IMG/VR virus record: IMGVR_UViG_3300009160_000217
Location: 1-20,138 of that record
DNA: 20,138 bases
Source: a virus
Direction: 5' to 3' (one strand)
The first letter of the stretch is position 1. Every line of letters begins with the position of its first letter. Made by a program: the position numbers and the translations under genes. The notes below the pieces were generated by a model. The model was not told the origin of the DNA, did no database searches, and saw only the letters and a program-made list of their open reading frames with translations. Shown piece by piece: positions 8,647-16,037 of this stretch.

Positions 8647-9179
8647 TAGAATAATCCTGGAAAGTTTCTGGGTGTAAAATTATATGCAGGAAATGGTTCT
8701 GTGTTATAGTTAATCATACTTAAATTTAGAGTAATACTCTCAGCATTGTAGCTAGCACTGGTAATATAAAATCCGGAAAAGGTAGCTTCTACAGTATTAA
8801 GATCCGCACTAGTACCATCTGTAAGTACTAGTTCTAATAAAATCTTAACTGGACCTGTTAACTGTTCACGAATAATTTGTATGGCTTCTGGTGTAACAAA
8901 ATTAAACCTAATACTACAGTTACTATTACCATCCTCAGTTTCGCTAGGTAAAGATATTTCCATTGGCAAAAATACGTAGTTGTTGTTACGACTACGTACT
9001 CCATAAGCAATATCTGCATCAGTTTCGCTAATGCGCTTGTTAAAATTATCTGCTAAACGAATAACTACAGAGGTACCATCAAGGCCGTAAATCGTCAACA
9101 ACATAACAACTGCTTGTTCTGTTTCTGACGAAAACATTGCTTTAATAGCTGTTGCACTAAGTGTACTTAATCTACTCAT
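8646..9179 (-). CDS. DUF1833-type minor tail protein (L-like)
   Basis: A 177-residue protein that matches DUF1833 by its ending: NTEPFPAYNFTPRNFPGLF is the typical C-terminal signature of that phage family. Its place, after the M-like gene and before the peptidase/J gene, is that of lambda gpL, a tail tip assembly protein. Only one cysteine is visible, in NSNCSIRF, so the cysteine cluster of gpL, which binds an iron-sulphur centre, is absent. The start ATG overlaps the TGA of the upstream gene (ATGA), and its own stop overlaps the next start (TAATG), so three genes are tightly coupled. It probably forms part of the tip hub beneath the tape measure. Confidence 0.82.
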   Translation of the reverse strand: MSRLSTLSATAIKAMFSSETEQAVVMLLTIYGLDGTSVVIRLADNFNKRISETDADIAYGVRSRNNNYVFLPMEISLPSETEDGNSNCSIRFNFVTPEAIQIIREQLTGPVKILLELVLTDGTSADLNTVEATFSGFYITSASYNAESITLNLSMINYNTEPFPAYNFTPRNFPGLF

Positions 9180-9544
9180 GGTAATACTTCAAATACTAAG
9201 TCTGTTTGCCAATAGCCTGGTGCTAAGTAAGTTAGTTTATAAAACTCACTGTCACTTTGTGGTACAATTCTAACTTCTACAGTATTACCAGTACGCGGAT
9301 GTAGGAAATTAAATCGTTTAGTACCCAACAGTGTAGTTTTTACAAAGGTTTCTAGTGTAGCTGCTTGTGCACTAGTAAGTATAAAAGCAACATTAAGCAC
9401 ACTAGGTCTAGCACCACGTCTACGCATTTTAGCAGGACCTGTGTCCATGGAAGAACGTATAACGTTAACCCCCACGGACTCAGTAAAACCCTTTTGCGGC
9501 ACTTGTGGAAAAGGCGCACTAGGCCAATAAATGTTTGTAGCCAT
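9176..9544 (-). CDS. M-like minor tail protein (distal tail/tip)
   Basis: A 122-residue protein directly after the tape measure gene, the slot of lambda gpM and of the distal tail proteins of other siphophages. It opens MATNIYWPSAPFPQVPQKGF and contains MRRRGARPSVLNVAFILTSAQAATLETFV, a charged strand followed by a short helix, then LHPRTGNTVEVRIVP and a C-terminal beta strand ending VFEVLP. This is the usual layout of small tail-tip proteins. A strong ribosome site, TAGGAG, overlaps the end of the tape measure gene seven bases before the ATG. The name rests on gene order plus general sequence character; a specific family is not certain. Confidence 0.75.
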   Translation of the reverse strand: MATNIYWPSAPFPQVPQKGFTESVGVNVIRSSMDTGPAKMRRRGARPSVLNVAFILTSAQAATLETFVKTTLLGTKRFNFLHPRTGNTVEVRIVPQSDSEFYKLTYLAPGYWQTDLVFEVLP

Positions 9545-9547
9545 TGT

Positions 9548-12500
9548 TTATCTCCTAGCAAGTGCTGGTCTATTACCATAGGTATTAGACATGGACTGTT
9601 GTACTGGGCTGCCCTTAGTTGCAATTTGTTGTGCAACTACATCACCAACGATTACTTCAATTGTACGATTACCACGACTATCCATGGTTTCACGAGTTTC
9701 TGCTGGTTGACCGCTGTGATTATTAACCACAACATTAACATTACTAGGCTGTGAGCGTACTCCAAGATTACCTTCACCATCACGCTTTAGGGGCATAATG
9801 GCTTCGGGTCCTGCTTCGCCCATCATGCCTGTGCCTTGTGCAAATTTAAATAGTGTAGGACTATTTACTACACTGTTAGTAAATGCACCACCCATTGCAA
9901 ATCTGTGAACTGGATAACCTTGATCATAGGCCGCACCTTTAGCAGCCCTACTATAAACATTTGCACCATAACCAGAACTTGTAGAACTAGCTAAAGCTGA
10001 TGTAGCATCTGAATATCCTTGCATGCCAAATGTAAAAGGATTAAATCCTCCTATAAACGCTGCTGCTCCAGGCCTAAAGGCTTTATATGCTTCCATCATT
10101 TGCAGTTTTAATTCATACCTGATTAAATCGCTAAGCATGCTATCAATTAAGCCTTTAAAGTCAAGTTTTCCAGTTTTGGCAAATTCTGCAATTGCATCGC
10201 CCATTCTTGAAAAACCACTTTCAAATATATCAATATAAGCTTGCTGCCTAGTACTTAGTTCATAAGTTAAATTAATAGCTTCAACTCTGCCTTTATTAGT
10301 TAATTCAATGCCTTGGATTTGTGTGTGCCAGTAAGCTCTTGCAGCATTTTTTCTAGCGTCAAAATTATCTAAATCTTCTTTAGAGTATTCTTTTCCATCT
10401 TTACGCATTACCATTCTGCGAACGTCGTCGTCTCTTTCTATTTGTTTAAGCTCATCTGCCCTAGATTTTTCAGCATTAGCTAAATCTTTAATACCCTGCA
10501 AATTTGCTTCGCGTAATTTTAAAGATTTTTCTGCATTTTGTAATTCTTGTTCTGTATATAGGCCTCTTTTACTATTAATTTGTAGTAGTTGACTTTCTAT
10601 ACTAAGATTTTGTTGTAGTATTTCAACTTCTTGAATTTTATTTCTAAAATCCCGTTCTCTAATAGTAGAATCTTTAGCATAACTATTATCAATAATTTGT
10701 ACTGCTTGTTTAATAAAAAACAATTTTTGTTCTGCGGTTAAAAGTTTATTGATATAATCTAGTTCTGCTTGCGCTTCAACAGCTATCTCGTTTGCCATAC
10801 TTTCTGTAGACTTACCCCTAGATTCTTCTAATATTTGTTTAGCAATGTTATTTTTTCTTTGAGCACTTTCACGTCTATTTGTAACGTCTAACCGATTAAG
10901 CTCAGTTTCTAAAGCTTGTTGAGCCTCTAGTGTTCCTGTTGATAAATAACTAACGCCAGTTTGTCTAAATTTATTTAATTCTTGTTCTAAGGCATTTAAC
11001 TGCTGAGTTCTTGAAATCTGTTTTTGACGTTCTTTAGTAATATATTCATCTATTTTTAATCTATCCTCAAAAGTTTTAAGAAGAGTTTTATTTGCATTAG
11101 CTTCTTCAGCATTTTCTAATGCCTTTTTCTCTAGCCCTTGAAGCTCTAGTTGTTGTATTCTTAAAGTCCCTTCGTCAAAATTTTTGTTTGCTTGTTTACC
11201 TTTGTTTATTTGATCTTCAATTACTTGAGCTTTATCTGCATAGTCTTTTTTAATTGCTCCCTTAGTTTTTTCATAATCAAGTTCTTGTTGTAGATTTTTT
11301 AGTATATTTTGACTAATTGCAAATGTTGTAGTATTACTAAGGCCTAATTTTTCAGAAATTTGTAATAATTGATTTTCGTAGTTAATTTGTTCCTGACTAC
11401 TAGCTTGTATTAATTGATCTAATGCATACTGATTTTGTCTACTAAGAACAGTTTCTTTACTAGCATTTTCTATTTGTTTTTGACTTCTTTCAATAGCGGC
11501 ATTATTTTTTGTAGTATCTTGTGCAGTAACTAATTGTGATCGTTGTCTTTGTTTTTCAATTAAATTTCTTTCTAGCTCTTGTTTAATTGACGCAGCTAAC
11601 GGCTCTTTAAGTCGGTCTTGTATACCCGCAATGTCACTATCTATTTTAAATAGTTCCGTAGCTTGTTTTTTAGCTAAAACTTGTGCCTCTAATGTATTTT
11701 TTCTAAGTATTTGTTGTTCGCTAAGTATAGATACTGCTTTAATTTCAATATTAAATTGTTCTAAAGCAAGCTCTGCTCCACGCTCTTGTTCAGCTAGTCT
11801 ACCTGCTTGAAGAGCTCGAGATTCTTGTCCTTGTTGTACACGACCTAATGCTTGACGACTGCTTATTTGAGCATCAATACTACCAAGTTGTACTTGTGCT
11901 CCTCGGCTAGTACTTAGCGCAAGTAATGCTTCGCGTCTAGGACCCTCAAAAAACCCGCCTAAAGAAGCTTCCAGTGTTTTTTTATTTTCAGCACTGGAAT
12001 CAGCTAAAAACTTTTCTACTACATTAAACTGCTCATTAATTATTTTTGCCTCGGGACCGCTTACTATTTTTTGTTCGTCTGCAGTTAGTGGACGTTTTTC
12101 TTGTTGAGCACGTTGTAGAATAGTTTGCTTTTGACTTTCAGCTAAACTTTTTTCACCTATTATTCTACTTAATTGTGCTTGATTAACTAATTTTAAAGTA
12201 AGATCTAGTTGAGACTTTTGTAGATTTAAATCAGCAATATCTAATTTAGTAGTAGCTGCTGCAACTCCTGCCCCACTAACTCCAGCAAGCAAAGACTTTG
12301 CACCTGCAATTTCATTTCTTTGACGTTCAATATTGGCTCTTTGATTTAGCAAAGATAAAGCATTATTAATAGCACCACCAGTAACACGCTCTATATTTTC
12401 TTTTATGCCATTTAAAGCTCTGTCACTTATAGTTAGACTAAGTTCAAGATTTTGCAACCTACTTTTAGCTTCTTCAATACCTTGTACAGTTAATTGTCTT

Positions 12501-15076
12501 GTATAAGCACTTTGACCACCTTTTGCTAGTGAAGCTTCTAATTGTCCTTTATTTTTACGAACTGTGGCAATTTCGGAATTAAGTAACTCAACATCTTTAG
12601 TATATTGTTGCAAAGGTTTTACATATTCTTTTAATTGCTCAGTACTTACACCTAAAAGTTCAAAAGCTTTAGGATTATTTAGTATTTCTTGAAGTGCAAT
12701 TGCAGAAGTGGCAGGATCTTTGAATAAGTCAGTTAATTTTAAACTTGCGTCTAACATAGTATTACCAAATTCAGTAATTGGATCTTTGTTAGCTAGAGTA
12801 TTTACTAAGTTCTGACCAGCTTTATTTGCAGCATCTAAACTACTTTTAAAATCTTGCACTTTGTCATTTTGAGCAACAATTGTATTAACTACAGGCGCAA
12901 GTGTTGCTTGTGCTTGTTTAGCTAACTTATCAACTGTAAAAGTGCTTTCGCCTTGAAGACGTTTTTCTAAACCTGTTTCAGTAAGATTTCCTACTTGAAA
13001 TATCTTTTTTAACTTTTCCTTGAGTTCTTCTTTAGCAGGACCTTCAGGTATAAGTTTTATCTGAGCAATAATACCTTTGGATACGTTTTCACTAAAATCA
13101 GCTTTTACACCTAGGTTTCCAAAAGATACGAGTTCTTTTATTTTATCCCAAGCACCTTCTACAAGACTCATTTTTTGAATTGCTGCTGAGTATTTTTCTA
13201 CTAAATCGTTTGCCTGATCTCCAAGATCTCGTAAACTAGTGCTGCGAGCATTTAAAGCTATTGCAGAAATAGTATCCCCAAACTTTTTGCTTACACGTTC
13301 TGCGTTCTCAATAGTTGAAGTATATGTTTTAGAAGCGTCTTCTAAACTTGCTAGTTCTTTTTCAGCGCTGCTAAAAGCATTGTATAATAATGCAATAGCA
13401 CTAACTATTACTCCTACTATACCAAAAGCAGCACTTAATGCACTAGCAAATATACTTACACTAACAGCAGCGGCATAAAATGCACCAGTAACTTGAGTGC
13501 GAAACTTATCCCACTGATTCATATCACGGGTAGTATTTATACGTTTATTAAGCTGGTCTATAGCATATCCAAAACCACCAGCTTCAGTTTCGCTAGTAAC
13601 TTCGGATAAAATGCTTAATCTTTCAGATCTAGCACCTGCTTTTCTGCTAATTATTTCCCTGGCCTTGGCCTCAGCATCAAATTTATCTGCTTTTGCATAG
13701 GCAATATTTTCTGCATCGTTTCGTACCTTTTGAGCTTTAGTAACAGCATCTTCGGCTGTTTTTCTTTCCTGTAAAGCAGCAGTTCTGCGCTTTTCTATTT
13801 CTAGAGTTTTTTCTCCTGCTGTTTGATTGATCTTTTCTGCGTCTGCAATATATTTTCTATCAATATAATCTTGATCATGAGCAGCTTTTTGTTTGGCTAT
13901 TTTTGCCTTTTCTAAAATATCTTTGTCGCCGGCAGATAAGCTGGTAACTTTTGATTTTTGATAGTCTTCATCAATTTTATTAAACTTTAAAACAGACTGT
14001 GTATACTGACGCTCTGCATCCTGTAAATTTTTATTAAATTTAGGCAAATCATATTTTGCCTGAATTTTTTCAACAAACTTTTCACCAAAACTGGTATTGA
14101 TATCTTCAGCTTTTTCTTTGGCTACTTTAGCGGCTTGTTTTAAATTGTCCTGCCATTGTGTTAAAGCAGGAATTGCCATTGTAAGTAGTTTAGATGCTAA
14201 TCCAACTAATGCTAAAGTTAAAAGACCTGAGTTATTTGCCAATACACTAGCTAAAGGTCCAATAAATTTATTAATAAGCGATAAGCCTGCTTGAGTTAAA
14301 TTTATAATAGAAGCTTCTAGTTGTTTATAAGGATTAGCTGGAATATCTATATCTTTAAATTTATCATTAGCTTCTTTTAAAACAGCATTAGCAAATGCTT
14401 GTCGTCTTTGAAAATCTGTTAATGCAGTAACTGGTTTACCTATACTACGAGCATAATCTTCAGTGGCTTTTTCAATTTTTGTAAAAATGCCTAATTCGTC
14501 TAATAATTCAGGTTCTAGTTTAGTAATACCACGTGTTAATCTACTAACCGCATCTGTAGCATCAATACCAAGTGCTTGGGAAGCCTTTTTTGCAGCATCA
14601 CCAATTTGTAACATTTGTTTACTACTTAAACCAGCGCTAGTACCTTTTGCAACTGCAGACATTGCTTCACGCAGACTAATTGCGCCGTCTGTAGCTTTTA
14701 CAAAATTTTGAGAAAGAGCACCTAGAGCAACGCCGCTTGTTGCCCCTAGTTGATCTAAGCCTTTAATCATATTAGTTGTATCTAATGCATCTTTTAAGGC
14801 ATTAAAAGCACTTACAGCAGCATAAGTGTTTGCAGCAACAGTTGCATAAATACGAACTAAACCACCTAAACCTTGTTGTTCATTAGCAAAATCACGAGCA
14901 CTAGCTCCAGTTAAACCACTAGCTCCTCTAGCTCGACCATATTGCATAGAAGCAGCACTTAACTGCTGTGATTTTTGAAGTTCTTTGTTATAAGCTTTGC
15001 CTTCACTAATACGTTCACGCATACTGCCGCGAGTATCTTCAACGCTTAAATCAATTTTAACAGTTTGATTTGCCAT
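9548..15076 (-). CDS. Tail tape measure protein
   Basis: The largest gene here, 1842 residues. Tape measure proteins fill the tail tube and set its length. The N-terminal part has the family-like LTRGITKLEPELLDELGI motif near residue 185 and hydrophobic segments near 280-300. A second strongly hydrophobic segment (about 530-566) could insert into the host membrane. A long Gln/Glu/Lys-rich central region is predicted coiled coil. The C-terminus is lambda-gpH-like: DFKGLIDSMLSDLIRYELKL, then GMMGEAGPEAIMPLKRDGEG, the commonest tape-measure ending. At about 0.15 nm per residue it implies a tail near 270-280 nm; that is inference. The start has GGAG (15082-15085) six bases upstream and its own consensus promoter. 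Three bases separate its stop from the M-like gene. Confidence 0.95.
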   Translation of the reverse strand: MANQTVKIDLSVEDTRGSMRERISEGKAYNKELQKSQQLSAASMQYGRARGASGLTGASARDFANEQQGLGGLVRIYATVAANTYAAVSAFNALKDALDTTNMIKGLDQLGATSGVALGALSQNFVKATDGAISLREAMSAVAKGTSAGLSSKQMLQIGDAAKKASQALGIDATDAVSRLTRGITKLEPELLDELGIFTKIEKATEDYARSIGKPVTALTDFQRRQAFANAVLKEANDKFKDIDIPANPYKQLEASIINLTQAGLSLINKFIGPLASVLANNSGLLTLALVGLASKLLTMAIPALTQWQDNLKQAAKVAKEKAEDINTSFGEKFVEKIQAKYDLPKFNKNLQDAERQYTQSVLKFNKIDEDYQKSKVTSLSAGDKDILEKAKIAKQKAAHDQDYIDRKYIADAEKINQTAGEKTLEIEKRRTAALQERKTAEDAVTKAQKVRNDAENIAYAKADKFDAEAKAREIISRKAGARSERLSILSEVTSETEAGGFGYAIDQLNKRINTTRDMNQWDKFRTQVTGAFYAAAVSVSIFASALSAAFGIVGVIVSAIALLYNAFSSAEKELASLEDASKTYTSTIENAERVSKKFGDTISAIALNARSTSLRDLGDQANDLVEKYSAAIQKMSLVEGAWDKIKELVSFGNLGVKADFSENVSKGIIAQIKLIPEGPAKEELKEKLKKIFQVGNLTETGLEKRLQGESTFTVDKLAKQAQATLAPVVNTIVAQNDKVQDFKSSLDAANKAGQNLVNTLANKDPITEFGNTMLDASLKLTDLFKDPATSAIALQEILNNPKAFELLGVSTEQLKEYVKPLQQYTKDVELLNSEIATVRKNKGQLEASLAKGGQSAYTRQLTVQGIEEAKSRLQNLELSLTISDRALNGIKENIERVTGGAINNALSLLNQRANIERQRNEIAGAKSLLAGVSGAGVAAATTKLDIADLNLQKSQLDLTLKLVNQAQLSRIIGEKSLAESQKQTILQRAQQEKRPLTADEQKIVSGPEAKIINEQFNVVEKFLADSSAENKKTLEASLGGFFEGPRREALLALSTSRGAQVQLGSIDAQISSRQALGRVQQGQESRALQAGRLAEQERGAELALEQFNIEIKAVSILSEQQILRKNTLEAQVLAKKQATELFKIDSDIAGIQDRLKEPLAASIKQELERNLIEKQRQRSQLVTAQDTTKNNAAIERSQKQIENASKETVLSRQNQYALDQLIQASSQEQINYENQLLQISEKLGLSNTTTFAISQNILKNLQQELDYEKTKGAIKKDYADKAQVIEDQINKGKQANKNFDEGTLRIQQLELQGLEKKALENAEEANANKTLLKTFEDRLKIDEYITKERQKQISRTQQLNALEQELNKFRQTGVSYLSTGTLEAQQALETELNRLDVTNRRESAQRKNNIAKQILEESRGKSTESMANEIAVEAQAELDYINKLLTAEQKLFFIKQAVQIIDNSYAKDSTIRERDFRNKIQEVEILQQNLSIESQLLQINSKRGLYTEQELQNAEKSLKLREANLQGIKDLANAEKSRADELKQIERDDDVRRMVMRKDGKEYSKEDLDNFDARKNAARAYWHTQIQGIELTNKGRVEAINLTYELSTRQQAYIDIFESGFSRMGDAIAEFAKTGKLDFKGLIDSMLSDLIRYELKLQMMEAYKAFRPGAAAFIGGFNPFTFGMQGYSDATSALASSTSSGYGANVYSRAAKGAAYDQGYPVHRFAMGGAFTNSVVNSPTLFKFAQGTGMMGEAGPEAIMPLKRDGEGNLGVRSQPSNVNVVVNNHSGQPAETRETMDSRGNRTIEVIVGDVVAQQIATKGSPVQQSMSNTYGNRPALARR

Positions 15077-15081
15077 AGTAT

Positions 15082-15085
15082 CTCC
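15082..15085 (-). promoter_or_regulatory. Ribosome binding site of the tape measure gene
   Basis: The leader reads TTGGAGATACT directly before the ATG, placing GGAG five bases from the start codon. It confirms the start at 15076. Confidence 0.8.
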
Positions 15086-15093
15086 AAGTACTC

Positions 15094-15118
15094 TGCAGCA
15101 ACTATAATATTAGCTGCA
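15094..15118 (-). other. Hairpin in the tape measure leader
   Basis: Perfect six-base arms TGCAGC and GCTGCA enclose a 13-base loop rich in A and T. The hairpin lies between the predicted transcription start (about 15129) and the ribosome site, eight bases upstream of GGAG. It could stabilise the message or tune translation. There is no U-tract, so it is not a terminator. Confidence 0.5.
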
Positions 15119-15135
15119 TATTTTTACGTATACCA

Positions 15136-15164
15136 ATTATACCACATAGGCAAATAGGTGTCAA
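15136..15164 (-). promoter_or_regulatory. Perfect consensus sigma-70 promoter before the tape measure gene
   Basis: Read on the minus strand, TTGACA (15159-15164) is followed after exactly 17 bases by TATAAT (15136-15141), a full match to both consensus hexamers at the best spacing. An A/T-rich tract including AAAATTTTTT lies just upstream and may act as an UP element. Transcription should start near 15129, giving a leader of about 53 bases. The promoter lies in non-coding DNA directly after an intrinsic terminator, so it would restart transcription for the tape measure and tip genes. Confidence 0.9.
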
Positions 15165-15188
15165 TACAAAAAATTTTATAACAGCAAC

Positions 15189-15218
15189 AAAAAACCCGCG
15201 TATTAGGCGGGTTTTTTT
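15189..15218 (-). terminator. Bidirectional intrinsic terminator after the chaperone genes
   Basis: CCCGC and GCGGG arms (15195-15199 and 15207-15211) surround a seven-base loop. Six A residues on the left give a U6 tract for leftward RNA, and seven T residues on the right make it work in the other direction too. The TAA stop of the T-frame chaperone (15203-15205) sits inside the loop, so the hairpin overlaps the coding end. It should end or reduce transcription of the head-proximal tail genes before the tape measure. Confidence 0.9.
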
Positions 15219-15535
15219 GTTGTTTTAGAATTAACTTGTTCTTGTCTAACTTGATCAATTATACGCACAAGAATTAGTATATACTTATAGTCTGCTGGTT
15301 CAATTTCGCAAGCAAAAAATATTTCATGTATGCCAGCTAAAGATTTGCCTAGATACAAACCATTCATGCCTTCCCATTCATCTCGCAACATTCTATATAC
15401 AATAAAAGCTTGTTGCAGTTCTAGGGGAAAGTCATCAAAGTCAACTGGAATTTCTTCTTCTACAGGTTCTGATCCCAGCTGTTCGCACATTTCAAAATAA
15501 CTTTCCTTAGTCATACTAAGACTATTATTTTGCAT
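15203..15535 (-). CDS. Tail assembly chaperone, T-frame; mainly made as a G-T frameshift fusion
   Basis: The segment from the first ATG is 110 residues, but that ATG (15533-15535) has no ribosome site in front of it. The frame stays open upstream as far as the slip site at 15583-15589, adding 16 residues that start LFDWQLTEVNRLL. The full product, read 15975 to 15203 with a -1 shift, would be about 257 residues: 131 from the G frame, then 126 from the T frame. The T segment (MTKESYFEMCEQLG, then an acidic PVEEEIPVDFDDFP stretch) has the character of the T domain of lambda gpGT. That domain binds tube subunits while the G part coats the tape measure. Its C-terminus, TTKKPA, is encoded within the terminator hairpin. 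Confidence 0.85.
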   Translation of the reverse strand: MQNNSLSMTKESYFEMCEQLGSEPVEEEIPVDFDDFPLELQQAFIVYRMLRDEWEGMNGLYLGKSLAGIHEIFFACEIEPADYKYILILVRIIDQVRQEQVNSKTTKKPA

Positions 15536-15547
15536 ATAATTTACTAA

Positions 15548-15571
15548 CAGCCTATTTACTTCTGTAAGCTG
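15548..15571 (-). other. Possible stem-loop downstream of the frameshift site
   Basis: The RNA can fold as CAGC-TTAC-AGAA-GTAA-ATAG-GCTG, that is eight base pairs with an AGAA loop and a four-base bulge. It begins 11 bases after the slip site, a little farther than the usual five to nine. It may be a weak frameshift stimulator; the lambda site works without a strong one. Confidence 0.4.
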
Positions 15572-15975
15572 CCAGTCGAAAAGTTTCCCAATTCGCTTAC
15601 CTGTTCACTAATAAATGCATCAAAATTGCTTGAGTTTTTCATCAAATACAGTGCATTTTCATTAGTAAATTCTAGGTAATCTTCTGGATCTTGTCCTGTT
15701 AGGTCAACAGGCGCTAGTTGCTCTAAGTATTTAAGTTTAAATCCTGACCAACCTTTGATAGCATTTTCAGTATAAAGTTGTAAGAAAAGATCTTCATTAA
15801 ATTCTTCTTCAGGTTTGCGGTTTTTAAAAGTAGTTTTTGTAGATTTTTTGCGAACGTTAAGCAAAATTTCCCTAGACAAGAAACTAAGTTGTAGTTTAAA
15901 ACCTGGCATACCAGGATACTCAACTTCAACTGACTTGGAGGGAACTAGGAGTGATTTAAGGGAAAGAGTGGACAT
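15556..15975 (-). CDS. Tail assembly chaperone, gpG-like
   Basis: A 139-residue protein between the tube gene and the tape measure gene, the position held by gpG and its relatives. It starts MSTLSLKSLLVPSKSVEVEYPG and has a mixed charged middle region (STKTTFKNRKPEEEFNEDLF) and the ending NFSTGSLQK. The start at 15975 has AAGGTG four bases upstream. Near its 3' end the codons TTG GGA AAC form the slip heptamer G GGA AAC in the correct frame. Most ribosomes would stop at TAA (15556-15558) and a minority would shift by -1 into the T frame. It is expected to keep the tape measure soluble during tail assembly and to be absent from mature virions. The assignment rests on position and the frameshift signal more than on sequence. 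Confidence 0.85.
   Translation of the reverse strand: MSTLSLKSLLVPSKSVEVEYPGMPGFKLQLSFLSREILLNVRKKSTKTTFKNRKPEEEFNEDLFLQLYTENAIKGWSGFKLKYLEQLAPVDLTGQDPEDYLEFTNENALYLMKNSSNFDAFISEQVSELGNFSTGSLQK
15583..15589 (-). promoter_or_regulatory. Programmed -1 frameshift slip site GGGAAAC
   Basis: On the coding strand the heptamer is G GGA AAC with zero-frame codons GGA and AAC, the X XXY YYZ form required for tandem slippage. It differs from lambda's GGGAAAG only in the last base. A -1 shift here enters a frame that stays open through to the stop at 15203. The zero frame ends nine codons later, so both products are possible. Confidence 0.88.
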
Positions 15976-15999
15976 TAGTCACCTTGGTTAGTTGGGGGT

Positions 16000-16022
16000 G
16001 GACCAGACATAGAGTCTGGCCC
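16000..16022 (-). other. Intergenic hairpin between tube and chaperone genes
   Basis: Nine-base arms GGGCCAGAC and GTCTGGTCC enclose a five-base loop. One pair is G-U on the minus-strand RNA but would be A-C on the plus strand, so the structure fits the transcribed strand better. No U-tract follows, so it is not a standard terminator. It may be an RNA processing or stability element that keeps tube-protein message more abundant than chaperone message. Confidence 0.55.
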
Positions 16023-16037
16023 GGTATTTAATTAAAT

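Noticed and set aside
9352-9636. 94-residue minus-strand open frame across the tape measure/M junction
   Set aside because: It overlaps two well-supported genes in another frame and is a Leu/Cys-rich shadow.
15533-15535. ATG as an independent start for the T-frame chaperone
   Set aside because: No ribosome site precedes it, and the frame is open back to a well-formed slip heptamer. Low-level internal initiation cannot be excluded.
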